NCBI GenBank assembly: GCA_031264325.1
Contig: JAISEE010000034.1
Location: 1-38,797, forward strand
DNA from: Endomicrobium sp.
GTDB taxonomy: Bacteria > Elusimicrobiota > Endomicrobiia > Endomicrobiales > Endomicrobiaceae
Direction: 5' to 3'
Length of the DNA: 38,797 nt
Part shown: positions 18,859 through 30,929 of the stretch, one piece after another
How the letters are laid out: every line of letters begins with the position of its first letter
How positions within the stretch are numbered: position 1 is the stretch's first letter
Position numbers and translations under genes: made by a program
Notes under the pieces: model-generated
Told to the model about the DNA's origin: nothing
Database searches by the model: none
The model's input: only the letters and a program-made list of their open reading frames with translations

Positions 18859-19881
18859 TTAAAATAGCTCTTTTGGAGAATTTTTTGGCATTTCAATTCC
18901 AAAATGTTTATATCCCGATTCGGTAACAACTCTTCCTCTGGATGTTCTAGCAATAAAACCAGACTGTATAAGATATGGCTCATATAAATCGGTTATTGTG
19001 TCTGGCTCTTCGGATATTGCTACAGCGATAGTATCAATGCCTACAGGGCCGCCGTTGAACTTATTAATTAAAATATTAAGAATAAGCCTGTCCATCTTAT
19101 CAAGACCATCATCGTCAATTTCTAAAGCATTTAAAGCTTCTTTTGCTATACCTAAAGTAATTTTACAGTTTTTAACTTCAGCAAAATCTCTTACTCTTTT
19201 TAATAGCCTGTTGACAATTCTAGGTGTTCCTCGGGAACGTCTTGCTATTTCTTCACTTGCAGTATGATCGATTGCTATATTTAGAATAAATGCTGAACGT
19301 TTAACTATATGTATAAGGTCTTTTATCCCGTAAAAGTCTAAGTGTTCTATAATGCCAAATCTATCCCTTAAAGAATTTGATAAAAGCCCTGCCCTTGTTG
19401 TGGCTCCAATTAGAGTAAAGCGTGGTATTGGAAGTTTAATGGTTTTAGCGGACGGCCCTTGTCCTATTATAATATCAAGTTCAAAATCTTCCATAACAGG
19501 GTACAAAGACTCTTCAACAAGATGGTTTACTCTATGGATTTCATCTATAAAAAATATGTCCCCTTTTGAAAGATTTGTAAGAATTGCCGCTAAATCGCCT
19601 ACTCGCTCTAATACTGGCCCAGATGTTATTCTAAGATTGCTGTTCATCTCTTTTGCAATTATATGAGAAAGAGTAGTTTTGCCAAGCCCAGGAGGGGCAT
19701 AAAATAAACAATGATCTAAAGCTTCTTGTCTATTTTTTGCCGCTTTTATAAAAACTTTAAGATTATTCTTAAGTTTTTCTTGACCTATAAAATCATTAAG
19801 GCTTTGAGGTCTTAAGGAATTTTCTATTATATCTTCACTATATGTTTTAATAGGTTCAACAATCCTTTCTACTTTGTCCAT
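18859..19881 (-). CDS. ruvB: Holliday junction branch-migration ATPase RuvB
   Basis: This AAA+ motor, loaded by RuvA, drives branch migration of Holliday junctions. The 340 residues contain [11 protein letters not shown], the Walker [11 protein letters not shown] (about 65-74), the Walker B FIDEIHRV, and the sensor segments GATTRAG and RDRFGI. The C-terminal winged helix has RTSRGRVVT. It starts three bases after the ruvA stop. With ruvA, ruvC and yebC it forms the usual cluster in the order yebC-ruvC-ruvA-ruvB. Confidence 0.97.
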   Translation of the reverse strand: MDKVERIVEPIKTYSEDIIENSLRPQSLNDFIGQEKLKNNLKVFIKAAKNRQEALDHCLFYAPPGLGKTTLSHIIAKEMNSNLRITSGPVLERVGDLAAILTNLSKGDIFFIDEIHRVNHLVEESLYPVMEDFELDIIIGQGPSAKTIKLPIPRFTLIGATTRAGLLSNSLRDRFGIIEHLDFYGIKDLIHIVKRSAFILNIAIDHTASEEIARRSRGTPRIVNRLLKRVRDFAEVKNCKITLGIAKEALNALEIDDDGLDKMDRLILNILINKFNGGPVGIDTIAVAISEEPDTITDLYEPYLIQSGFIARTSRGRVVTESGYKHFGIEMPKNSPKELF

Positions 19882-19884
19882 TAT

Positions 19885-20502
19885 TTAAAATTCCTGTAAA
19901 GATTTAGTTATTAAATTTTCCAAAGTTATATTTTTGCTGCTTTGTTCATATACTTTATTCACTGCAACTTTTGCTTGTTGTTCTTTGTATCCGAGAGCGA
20001 TGAGGCCGTCTATAGCTTCTAAAATTAATTTATTTTTAGTTAGATTTATATTTATCCATTTTTCCATACCTGATACCTCTATGTCTATTATTTTATCTTT
20101 TAAAGCTACTATAAGCTTATCTGCAGTTTTTTTTGTAAATCCAAAAACAGCATGAAGTATTGATGAATTTTTTGAAATTATAGCAGTTTTAAAATCAACA
20201 AGGGATTTAGAAATTTTATCTATGTATTCCATTGCTTTTTTGGAACCTATTCCAGAAACTTCGTCTTTTATTAAAATATACATATCTTTTTCTTCTTTAG
20301 TTAAAAAACCATATAAATATATAATCCCGCCGTACATTCCCATAACACTTTCAACAACATATATTTTTATTTGCTCCCCGATTTTGGGAAGTTTTGAAAA
20401 CACCGACAAAGCAACAATGACTTCATAACCTATACCACTGACATTAACCGTAATGTTATTTTTTGATTTAGACTCTAAAATTCCAGAAATGTAATCTAAC
20501 AT
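19885..20502 (-). CDS. ruvA: Holliday junction-binding protein RuvA
   Basis: This tetrameric protein binds the four-way junction and positions RuvB. The 205 residues begin with the OB-fold start MLDYISGILESK. The helix-hairpin-helix motifs are recognisable as VSGIGSKKAMEYI and, weakly, VFGFTKKTADKLIVALKD (the usual GIG is FGF in the second). The C-terminal RuvB-binding domain is intact (ALIALGYKEQQA-like, here GLIALGYKEQQAKVA). It is 132 bases downstream of ruvC. Confidence 0.94.
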   Translation of the reverse strand: MLDYISGILESKSKNNITVNVSGIGYEVIVALSVFSKLPKIGEQIKIYVVESVMGMYGGIIYLYGFLTKEEKDMYILIKDEVSGIGSKKAMEYIDKISKSLVDFKTAIISKNSSILHAVFGFTKKTADKLIVALKDKIIDIEVSGMEKWININLTKNKLILEAIDGLIALGYKEQQAKVAVNKVYEQSSKNITLENLITKSLQEF

Positions 20503-20634
20503 AATATTCTTTTAAGTGACAACTAAAGTAAATTTTAAAACGAAAACTTTTGTTAAAAGAAAATTGAGGAAGTCTACTGTGAACTGTAAATAAGTGTAGA
20601 TTTTTTAAAACAAAAGCTTAAAAGTTTGCTATCT

Positions 20635-21111
20635 CTATCTTGTAGTAGTATTAATGTGGCATATTGCCATTGCCAATGCATCAGCTGCATCGTCAGGCTT
20701 TGGAATTTTTTCAAGCCTTAAAAAAGTTTTAACCATATGTTGTATTTGATACTTGTTTGCAGCACCGTAGCCTGTAAGGGCTATTTTAACACATCTTGGA
20801 TTGTATTCAGCTAAAGGAATTTTATTTATTGAGACAGTTAAAACTATTGCACCTCTGGACTGTCCTACAGATGCCACAGTTTTGGTAGCTTTTAAAAAAA
20901 ATAATTCTTCTATAGCTACGACTTCAGGTTTATATCTGTTTATAACAGATTGAAGTTTATCATGGATTGTATGGAGTCTTTCTATAAGCGGAACAAGGCG
21001 TGTCGTCTTGATGCAACCATACTGTATAGCGTTAATTTTATCTCTTGATAAAGCTTCAACAATCCCCCAGCCTGTAAGAGAAAGTCCCGGATCAATTCCA
21101 AGTACTATCAT
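20635..21111 (-). CDS. ruvC: Crossover junction endodeoxyribonuclease RuvC
   Basis: This dimeric nuclease resolves Holliday junctions. The 158 residues keep the catalytic acids: Asp7 in LGIDPGLSLTG, the Glu in VAIEELFF (about 68), and the DD-containing KPDDAADALAMAICH near 140. Its ATG overlaps the yebC stop by four bases (ATGA), which indicates translational coupling. Confidence 0.96.
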   Translation of the reverse strand: MIVLGIDPGLSLTGWGIVEALSRDKINAIQYGCIKTTRLVPLIERLHTIHDKLQSVINRYKPEVVAIEELFFLKATKTVASVGQSRGAIVLTVSINKIPLAEYNPRCVKIALTGYGAANKYQIQHMVKTFLRLEKIPKPDDAADALAMAICHINTTTR

Positions 21112-21866
21112 TGTTTTCCTACTTTTTTCATTTCTTCTGAGGAAATATCAAAGTTTGCATAAACACTTTTAACATCTTCGTGCTCTTCTAAAGAATCCAT
21201 AAGTTTTAACATACATTTTGCGTCATCGCCTGAAAGAGCTATCTGAGTTTGAGAAACCATGCTTATTTCAGAAAAAGCTACAGTTATATTTTTTTCTTTT
21301 AAGGATTTCTTTGTGGTTTCCAAATTTGAAAAATTTGTTATGATTTCATATATATCGCTGTCGGCTTCGTTTTTAAAATCTTCAGCACCCGCTTCTAAAA
21401 CTGTATTCATAACAGTTTCTTCGTCAGTTCCAGCTTTTTTTACTGCTATATAACCTTTTCTGTTAAACATCCAACCTACACATCCAGCTTCACCAAGACT
21501 TCCTTTGTGGTTTGAAAACATTTTTCTTATTTCTGAAACTGTTCTGTTTTTATTGTCCGTAGTTGTTTCCACTATTAAGGCCACACCTGCTGGACCATAT
21601 CCCTCGTAAACTACTTCTTCATAAATCGCTCCATGTAGTTCGCCGCTGCCTCTTTGTATTGCTTTCTTTATATTATCTTGAGGCATATTTACTTCTTTAG
21701 CATCTACAATAGCTTTTCTTAAACGAGCATTATTTTCAATCTGAATGCCGCTTTCTTTTGTTGCAATTATAATTTCTCTTATAATTTTTGTAAAAACTTT
21801 ACCTTTTTTTATGTCAGTTGCTGCTTTTTTATGTTTAATACTAGCCCATTTATTATGACCTGACAT
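21108..21866 (-). CDS. yebC: YebC/PmpR family protein (DNA-binding regulator or translation factor)
   Basis: The 252 residues begin SGHNKWASIKHKK and contain MPQDNIKKAIQRG and YEGYGPAGVALIVE, all diagnostic of the family. Family members have been described as transcriptional regulators and, more recently, as helpers for translation of difficult proline stretches. Which role applies here cannot be read from sequence. It leads the yebC-ruvCAB cluster and overlaps ruvC by four bases. Confidence 0.95.
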   Translation of the reverse strand: MSGHNKWASIKHKKAATDIKKGKVFTKIIREIIIATKESGIQIENNARLRKAIVDAKEVNMPQDNIKKAIQRGSGELHGAIYEEVVYEGYGPAGVALIVETTTDNKNRTVSEIRKMFSNHKGSLGEAGCVGWMFNRKGYIAVKKAGTDEETVMNTVLEAGAEDFKNEADSDIYEIITNFSNLETTKKSLKEKNITVAFSEISMVSQTQIALSGDDAKCMLKLMDSLEEHEDVKSVYANFDISSEEMKKVGKQ

Positions 21867-22013
21867 AATTAAGTTTAACTCCTATTTATACAAATAACTA
21901 TAAATTATTTTGTTATACTAACATCAAAAAAATAAATCTATAAAAATTTAAAATTAGTCTGAACTGTTTTGTAAATAGCAAGAAGCGTTAATCATATATA
22001 TCACATATAACAA

Positions 22014-22430
22014 CTACATGCCTTTACGTTTTGTATCTAAACCTGACTTTAATTCTGTAATAGATTTTTTTAATTCAGTTTCTATAACTGACATATCAAC
22101 AAATTTTTTTCTCTTTTCTTTCATATCTTTTGCAAGTTTTACAGCCTGCTCTATCTTATGTTTATTAGCATTGTCAGAATTTACTGCAAACTCTGCTATT
22201 ACATTGATATTCTTATTTGTAACCTCTGCAAAACCACCTGTAATAGTTACCTTTTTTATGCTATCTGAAGACTTAAGTATTATCTCACCATGTTTTAAGT
22301 TAGTTACAAGCCCCTCATGTCCAGGTAAGACCGTTATTGTACCCTTTGCTGTAGGAAAAGAAGCAGAGTGTATCTCTCCTTTAAAAATAAACCCTTGTGG
22401 TGATAAAATTTCTATTTCAAAATTATTCAT
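22014..22430 (-). CDS. atpC: ATP synthase epsilon subunit
   Basis: The central-stalk epsilon subunit couples and regulates F1. The 138 residues have the N-terminal beta-sandwich (FEIEILSPQGFIFKGE, GTITVLPGHEGLVT, GGFAEVTNKNINVIAE) and a C-terminal helical hairpin. It is last in the atp operon, 25 bases after atpD. I see no good Shine-Dalgarno site before its ATG, so translation may depend on coupling with atpD. Confidence 0.94.
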   Translation of the reverse strand: MNNFEIEILSPQGFIFKGEIHSASFPTAKGTITVLPGHEGLVTNLKHGEIILKSSDSIKKVTITGGFAEVTNKNINVIAEFAVNSDNANKHKIEQAVKLAKDMKEKRKKFVDMSVIETELKKSITELKSGLDTKRKGM

Positions 22431-22455
22431 ATTTTTTTTGTTTTATATTTTAATT

Positions 22456-24689
<2,234 letters not shown>

Positions 24690-24715
<26 letters not shown>

Positions 24716-26231
24716 AATTGTTTACACTTTTAAATTCATTAATCTCTTTTTCAAGTTCAGCTTTCAATGCATCATCTATTTTTATGTTTGTTGATAATTT
24801 TTCTACAGTCTCTGGGTATGTTTTTTTAACATAGTCTATCATTTGATGTTCAACTTTTATAATTTTGTCAATATCTATATTATCAAGAAGTCCTGACGTG
24901 ACAGCAAAAATTGACAATATTTCAGAAACTTCATCGTAAGGCTTATATTGGGGTTGTTTAAGAATTTCTGAAATTCTTTTTCCTCTTTCTAGTCGTTTCA
25001 ATGTGTCTTCATCTAAATCACTTCCAAACTGCGCAAAAGCCTGAAGTTCTCTAAATTGAGAAAGTTCAAGTCTTACAGGGCCTGACAACTGCTTCATTGG
25101 TTTAGTTTGGGCCGCACTGCCAACACGAGACACAGAAAGTCCAACGTTAATAGCCGGTACTATGCCTGCGTTAAATAAATCAGCTTCTAAATATATCTGT
25201 CCATCTGTTATAGAAACAACATTTGTAGGAATATATGCTGACAAATCATTTCCTTGAGTTTCAATAATTGGTAGAGCTGTAATTGACCCTCCGCCTTTTT
25301 TATCTGACATTCTTGCAGATCTTTCAAGAAGTCTTGAGTGTAAATAGAAAATATCACCAGGGTAAGCTTCACGCCCTGCAGGTCTTTTAATTAACAATGA
25401 AATCTGTCTATATGCCCATGCGTGTTTTGTCAAATCATCGTAAACAATTAAAACATCTTCTCCTTTGTCCATAAAATATTCACCAATTGTAGAGGCTGCA
25501 AGAGGAGCAATGTATTGCATTGAAGCAGGATCAGAAGCTGTTGCAGCCACAATTATGGTGTACTCCATAGCTCCTTCTTCTTTTAACTTTGCAACTATTG
25601 AGGCTAAGTTAGACTGTTTTTGTCCAATTGAACAATATATACATATAACTCTTTTTAAACCTATATCAAACTTTTTTTGATTTATTATAGTATCTATGGC
25701 TATGGCAGTTTTCCCTGTGTTTCTATCTCCGATTATAAGTTCTCTTTGGCCTCTTCCTATAGGCGTAATAACATCTATAGCTTTAATCCCAGTTTTTAAA
25801 GGCGTATCAACTGAACTTCTTTCAATAATCCCCGGTGCTATTTTTTCAACTGAATAATAAGATGGATTGGTATGTTTAAGTTCGTTTCCGTCTATAGGTT
25901 CTCCAAGAGTGTTAACAACCCTTCCTATAAGTTTGTCCGAAACAGGAACATTCAAAACTTTTCCAGTTGACTTCACCTTCATTCCACGCGAAACGTGTCC
26001 AGTATTTTTAACTAGAACAATTGAAACAAAATCTTCATCAATGTTTAATACAAATCCTACAGAGCTATCATCAAACTCTATTTTTTCATAATACCCTGCA
26101 TTAGAAAGTCCTGAAGCTTTCACAATTTCATCACCAACACTTTCTACAACTCCAAAATTTATAAGTTCAGGATTTGTCTGAGTGGAATACAATTCTTTTT
26201 CAATTTTTTGTATTATTTCTTCTGGTTTCAT
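24690..26231 (-). CDS. atpA: ATP synthase alpha subunit
   Basis: This is the non-catalytic nucleotide-binding F1 subunit. The 513 residues have the Walker A GDRNTGKTA (about 170), VYDDLTKHAWAYRQ, RRPAGREAYPGD-type text (KRPAGREAYPGD here), and SVSRVGSAAQ. It overlaps atpH by four bases and atpG by 26. The N-terminal helix that binds the delta subunit is present (EEIIQKIEKELY). Confidence 0.97.
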
Positions 26232-26587
26232 TTCAGTCTCTCTTTTATGACATTTAAGATTATTTTTACTATCCCTGAAATGCTATAATCTAAAATGAAG
26301 TCGCTATATTTAAAACATACACCGGCGACAACATTTACATCATCACGCTTAAAAGTAATTTTCTTACCAAGAAATATTGTTTCTATTTTATTTTTATTAG
26401 CGTCACTAAGTTCTCCTGCAAAGGTTGCAAGAACATTTTTATCTTTTATCTCATCAGATAAAATGCGAATAAATGTCTTAACATCTTGCCTTGAAAAGTT
26501 TGAATAAATCCAATTTAAATTTTTTTCCGACAACTCATCATATTCAACTATTGACTTTGCAAGTTCTTTAATTTGTGATCTTTTCAT
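26228..26587 (-). CDS. atpH: ATP synthase delta subunit, unusually short
   Basis: This peripheral-stalk subunit joins the b subunits to F1. It has only 119 residues against about 175-180 in most bacteria. The C-terminal part matches the family: a conserved strand ITFKRDDVNVVAGVCFKYSDFI ends in LDYSISGIVKII, like the usual V..DPSLIGG....G....D.S..G.L. The N-terminal helical domain is reduced to about 70 residues. The upstream frame is occupied by atpF, which it overlaps by 20 bases, so I see no room for a missed longer start. It may be a reduced but working form. Confidence 0.8.
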   Translation of the reverse strand: MKRSQIKELAKSIVEYDELSEKNLNWIYSNFSRQDVKTFIRILSDEIKDKNVLATFAGELSDANKNKIETIFLGKKITFKRDDVNVVAGVCFKYSDFILDYSISGIVKIILNVIKERLK

Positions 26588-27077
26588 CTATCTTTTCCAG
26601 AGCACGAGACATTAACTTTTGCTTTTCTTCTTCACTAAATAGCTCTGACAAAACTTTAGATAAAATCTTGCTTGAAATATCAACAGATATTTTACCTATT
26701 TGTCTACTCATATTTTCAAACTCAATAGAGGCTTTATTTTTTGCTTCTTCTATAATTTGCTGTGAACGGGACTTTGCTTCAACTAATGTTTTTTCTTTTA
26801 CTTCGTCAGCAGATGTTTTAATTGACATCATTAACTTGTCTGCGTCAACTTTAGCATTGGCAATAATTTTTTTTCGTTCCTCAGATGCACTTTCCAAAAC
26901 AACTTTTGCATTTTCAACATCTTGCAGAGATTGTTCTATTTTACGCTTCCTCTCGTCAAGTATTCTCTTTAAGGGCTTGAATAAAAAATTTTTAAGAATA
27001 AGCACTATGATGAAAAAATTTATCAACTGAAACAAAAACAACTTAGTTTCTAAACCAAATTTTTGTATTATTTCCAT
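26568..27077 (-). CDS. atpF: ATP synthase b subunit
   Basis: This is the peripheral-stalk subunit anchored in the membrane. The 169 residues have one N-terminal membrane helix (LFLFQLINFFIIVLILKNFLF, about 13-33) followed by the typical FKPLKRILDERK and a long charged coiled coil. Only one b gene is present, so the stalk is presumably a homodimer. It starts 21 bases after atpE and overlaps atpH by 20 bases. Confidence 0.93.
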   Translation of the reverse strand: MEIIQKFGLETKLFLFQLINFFIIVLILKNFLFKPLKRILDERKRKIEQSLQDVENAKVVLESASEERKKIIANAKVDADKLMMSIKTSADEVKEKTLVEAKSRSQQIIEEAKNKASIEFENMSRQIGKISVDISSKILSKVLSELFSEEEKQKLMSRALEKIDEKITN

Positions 27078-27098
27078 TTTATCTCTTTTAATTTTGAA

Positions 27099-27302
<204 letters not shown>

Positions 27303-28031
27303 TTATTTAGTGTGTTTATCTGTCATAATATGCATAGATGTCATAGTGAGCATCGCAAATACAATAGCTTGAATAATAGCAATCATAAGTTCAAGCCCTA
27401 TAAAAGGTAAAGGAAGTACAAGCGGACATAAGCTATACATTGTTGCAATAACATTTTCTCCTGCAAAAATGTTTCCAAATAGACGAAAAGAAAATGATAT
27501 AAATTTTGGAAATTCATTTACAAACTCTAAAATACCAACAAATAAAAATACTGGAAACATTTTAAAAGTTATAAATCTCATAACGTATGATTTTATGCCT
27601 GTTTGCTTAATACTAAGACAATGGGTGGCTACAACTGATGTAACCGCAAGTGCCAATGTTAAATTTAAGTCGCTGGTAGCAGCTCTAAAAAGAGCAACGC
27701 CATGATGTCCTGAAAAAAATGTGTAAAATCTTATAGATTCAAATCCTGGAACTTGAGGTACTAAATTTGAAATTACTATAAACAAGAAAAAAGACAATAC
27801 CCAAGGATATATAAAAGATGCTCTTTTTTCATCAATATTTTCGGTTGTTTTTCTAAAAAAATCTGAAATAGCTTCAATGATATTTTGTACTTTACCAGGC
27901 TTAAGAGCAACTGATTTTCCAACTATTAAAACTAAAATTATAAGAATTATATCTGTAATTAGTGTGGTAACTACTGTATTTGTTATAGGGAAATCCGCTA
28001 TAGTAAACAGTAGATCCGGACTGATATGCAT
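27303..28031 (-). CDS. atpB: ATP synthase a subunit
   Basis: This membrane subunit provides the two ion half-channels. The 242 residues have five to six membrane helices. The essential Arg is in SFSFRLFGNIFAGE (about 182), and the last helix region is LELMIAIIQAIVFAMLTM. It is first in the operon atpBEFHAGDC. AGAGGAA precedes the ATG, and the start codon lies within an 18-base palindrome. Confidence 0.95.
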   Translation of the reverse strand: MHISPDLLFTIADFPITNTVVTTLITDIILIILVLIVGKSVALKPGKVQNIIEAISDFFRKTTENIDEKRASFIYPWVLSFFLFIVISNLVPQVPGFESIRFYTFFSGHHGVALFRAATSDLNLTLALAVTSVVATHCLSIKQTGIKSYVMRFITFKMFPVFLFVGILEFVNEFPKFISFSFRLFGNIFAGENVIATMYSLCPLVLPLPFIGLELMIAIIQAIVFAMLTMTSMHIMTDKHTK

Positions 28032-28037
28032 ATCAGT
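28020..28037 (-). promoter_or_regulatory. 18-bp perfect palindrome over the atpB start codon
   Basis: ACTGATATGCATATCAGT is fully self-complementary and includes the atpB ATG (28029-28031) and bases right after the ribosome site. In mRNA it could fold into a short hairpin hiding the start. It may equally be chance. Confidence 0.4.
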
Positions 28038-28077
28038 TCCTCTTCCTCTTTTTTATGTTAAGTGTATTCTTAAAGTA

Positions 28078-28147
28078 TATAAATATATTTAAATTTAAAT
28101 ATATTTATAATTTATATTTTAATTATAGTCAGTTAATTATAGTCAGT
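28078..28147 (-). promoter_or_regulatory. 32-bp palindrome and duplicated TATAAT upstream of the atp operon
   Basis: 28078-28109 is a perfect 32-base AT palindrome (TATAAATATATTTAAA and its complement). Just upstream, a 14-base direct repeat (28120-28133 and 28134-28147) places two TATAAT hexamers (minus strand, 28122-28127 and 28136-28141) 14 bases apart. These are candidate tandem -10 boxes for the ATP synthase operon. Neither has a strong -35. Confidence 0.4.
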
Positions 28148-30345
28148 GTTGAAATATTCTATGAATTTTATCATTTATTTAACTATTTAACACGTTTAAA
28201 TCCGTTCAAAAGCATAACAATACTCTTTTTAGCATTTATATTTTAAGAATTCAACTCCAAAATTTTTAAATGCTTATAGATATAAATTTCGTTTTGTCAA
28301 ATTTTTTTGAAAACAAGTACCAAGTTGTTTATAGGTTTCTAGATAATCATTTTTTCGTATAACACTCCAACTTTCAACAAAAGCTATGAATATCCTTCAA
28401 TAGTCTTTTAAAATGCCATTTATAAAATAAACTAATAAAATTTTTCACGTTGAAATATATAGAATTAAGCATTAATCATATTATAAATATACTGGTAACT
28501 GGCAATGATAAAAGTTAATAAGTATGGCATTAAAAAATTAAATTTATTCCAAATGTATTACTAATCCTTTTTCGATATAAACGCATCAATTAGTTTTACC
28601 ATTTGATAGTTATGTTACTGTTAACAAACCTGTTTAAATATATTATCTTAAAACATACTATATTAATTATACAAAATTCAGAGTTAAATTTCAAAATTCA
28701 GAAAATTTTTTTCTACCAAACAAGCCATTATCGTCAGTTTTTTATTTATCAATAAAAAAACAATAAACTTATAAACATTAAATTTAAAATATTTCGACAT
28801 ATATTTTGGCATTAAATAAGGAGAATTATTTTATTTTACCGTATAAAAAATTGTGTTTCTCAATTCACAGGCATGAAAAAACAAATCTTGTATGCAATAA
28901 ATCTGCACTAAAACATTTCATGAGCAATTTGCCAGACAAAAAAACAACTATGATAGACTATAAAACAAACTTTAACAGGTTTTTTTAAATAATTTTTATT
29001 TATACTATTTTATATGTTTATAGAGTTTGTTTCTCTTCTATAAGTAAAATTAAATCTATTAAAAGCTAAAAACATAACTATAGGAAAGATAAGATGCGAA
29101 TTTTAAAAAAATCATACGAAAATAATAAAACAAACTGATTGACAAAAAAAATGGAAGTAATGCTAGACTACTAAGTAACGTGTCTGTCTTTTATATTTTG
29201 TATCCTAAAGTTAAAACAAAAAAAATTAAAGACAAGGGAAATTGTAAAACCTGTTATGTTTTTGTAATATCATAATGTCAAAATATTTATTTTCAGTATG
29301 AGCTTTCCATTAAACAAAGTTGTGTTTTAATGTGTTTCAATTTAATAAAAAGTATTAATGATTTTCTCAAAACGAATATGTGTTAATATATTAAAATAAA
29401 TGAACCCTTTCAGCACAATAGAGTTTATGTTTAATTATTTCTAAAATTGAAACCCACGTTAAATATTCTGGAGGACCAACTATTGTTTTTTTGCTTTATA
29501 TTTTTGTTATATATTATATTATATATAACAAAAATTGATAGAAATGAAACAATAAATATACATACATATATTTACATACATATTTACATATTATAGATTG
29601 TCAAAATATTGTCAATAATTTATTGTTGACCTTATTTTTATAATACAAGCAAGTGTATTTGAGTATATTTCATAGTGTAGTAAGAACGATAAACACTAAA
29701 GCAAAACCAAGTCATGTTACTTTTCTATATACCTTGATACCTTATATGACAAGGAGGGATATGCTAAAATCATAAGCCATAAAATAGCAAGGTAAATTTT
29801 TTTATAAAAAACATAAATAAAGTGAGATCTATAAGTTTCATCATATATAATCGAAAAGTTATTAAAGAAATTGTGTTTTTGTTAAAATTTAATTATTTAT
29901 CAATATAGTATAAAACTATGTCATAATATATAAATTTTTTAAGAAAATTGTTTAAGCTTGTAAGTTTGAAAGAAAAAAACGGAATGAAAAATAAACCAGT
30001 AGCAATAAAAGTAAAACTACGGATAAAATACAAATGGGTTTATTTTTAAATAAAACAAAATCGTCGCAATAAAAAAATTTTATACTTTTTTTAATAAATG
30101 CAATGACATTATATTTTCATTTATGTTAGAGTTCGTACTTAATGTGGAAAAATATAATTTTTGATACTTTTAAAATTTTTTTATTAAGTATTTATTTATA
30201 AAGTATTAGTAAAATGTTGATACAACACCTAAATATGTTTACTGATTAGCTTAACAGAAGCCGTATGATCTTTGGCAAAATTATAGTTATAGGCAAAGTG
30301 TTTATCATAATTAAAAACAATAAAATTGAAAGATAAGGATTTAAG
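28148..30345. other. 2.2-kb gene-free region between atpB and the PfpI-family gene
   Basis: No intact gene is visible. Coding-like fragments include a minus-strand piece ending at 28274 with YLETYKQLGTCFQKNLTKR, a plus-strand piece ending near 30049 with LKEKNGMKNKPVAIK, and a minus-strand piece near 29400-29490 (GPPEYLTWVSILEIIKHK). None could be named. A TTGACA at 29139-29144 with an extended TGCTAGACT at 29161-29169 resembles a plus-strand promoter with an over-long 19-base spacer. An AAGGAGG at about 29750 is followed by an ATG and only four codons. The region is best explained as several eroded genes. Confidence 0.45.
29501..29534. repeat. Perfect inverted repeat, 14-bp arms
   Basis: TTTTTGTTATATAT and its exact complement are separated by six bases. 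It would form a stable AT hairpin in RNA of either strand. On the plus strand the right arm ends in AAAAA, so it is not a standard terminator there; on the minus strand the right arm is likewise A-ended. Confidence 0.5.
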
Positions 30346-30852
30346 ATGAAAAAACTTGTTTTTATAACTGCTCCCAAACTATTTAGAGACGAAGAGTATT
30401 TTACACCTAAAAAAATTATAGAAAAAGCAGGCATAGAAGTAATTACAGCAAGTATAAAAATAGGAAAACTCATAGGGCGATTTGGTTATAAAACTGTAAG
30501 TACAATCTTAATTTCTGATATTAAGTCTTCTGATTTTGACGCTATAGTTTATATCGGTGGCAATGGATCAAGTGTATTTTTTGAAAACAAGTACACATTA
30601 CAACTTGCAAACGAATTTTTTAAGCAAAATAAACCTCTTGCTGCAATATGTATCGCGGGTGTTATTTTGGCAAATTCAGGTGTATTAAAAGGCAGGAAAG
30701 CCACTGTTTACATTGATGGGAAAGAAGCTTTGGTAAGAGGCGGAGCTGATTACACAGGCAATTCTTTAGAAGTTGACGGAAACATCATTACTGCAAATGG
30801 ACCTAATGTTGTAGAAGAGTTCGGCAAAGCAATTGTAAAAGCAATAATCTAA
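30346..30852 (+). CDS. DJ-1/PfpI family protein
   Basis: The 168 residues have the flavodoxin-like DJ-1/PfpI fold. The nucleophilic elbow is LAAICIAGVILAN with Cys102, and GRKATVY and the closing NIITANGPNVVEEFGKAI are typical. The family includes proteases, deglycase or glyoxalase-like enzymes and oxidative-stress sensors, and the exact activity cannot be assigned. The His that usually follows the nucleophile is absent (Ile-Ala instead), so protease activity is doubtful. AAGGA stands about six bases before the ATG. It is the only intact plus-strand protein gene and stands alone in eroded DNA. Confidence 0.9.
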   Translation: MKKLVFITAPKLFRDEEYFTPKKIIEKAGIEVITASIKIGKLIGRFGYKTVSTILISDIKSSDFDAIVYIGGNGSSVFFENKYTLQLANEFFKQNKPLAAICIAGVILANSGVLKGRKATVYIDGKEALVRGGADYTGNSLEVDGNIITANGPNVVEEFGKAIVKAII

Positions 30853-30929
30853 AACACAGCGATATTGTCCTTCTATAACTGAAAAAGCCTTATACTGTAT
30901 CTGAATCTGATACAATGTTAAAAACAGTT

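Noticed and set aside
29749-29776. Gene start after a strong AAGGAGG site
   Set aside because: The frame after the ATG closes after four codons, so at most it is a relic of a lost gene.
30265-30336. 23-codon ORF just before the PfpI-family gene
   Set aside because: It lacks a ribosome site and contains only Ile/Lys-rich text expected by chance in AT-rich DNA.
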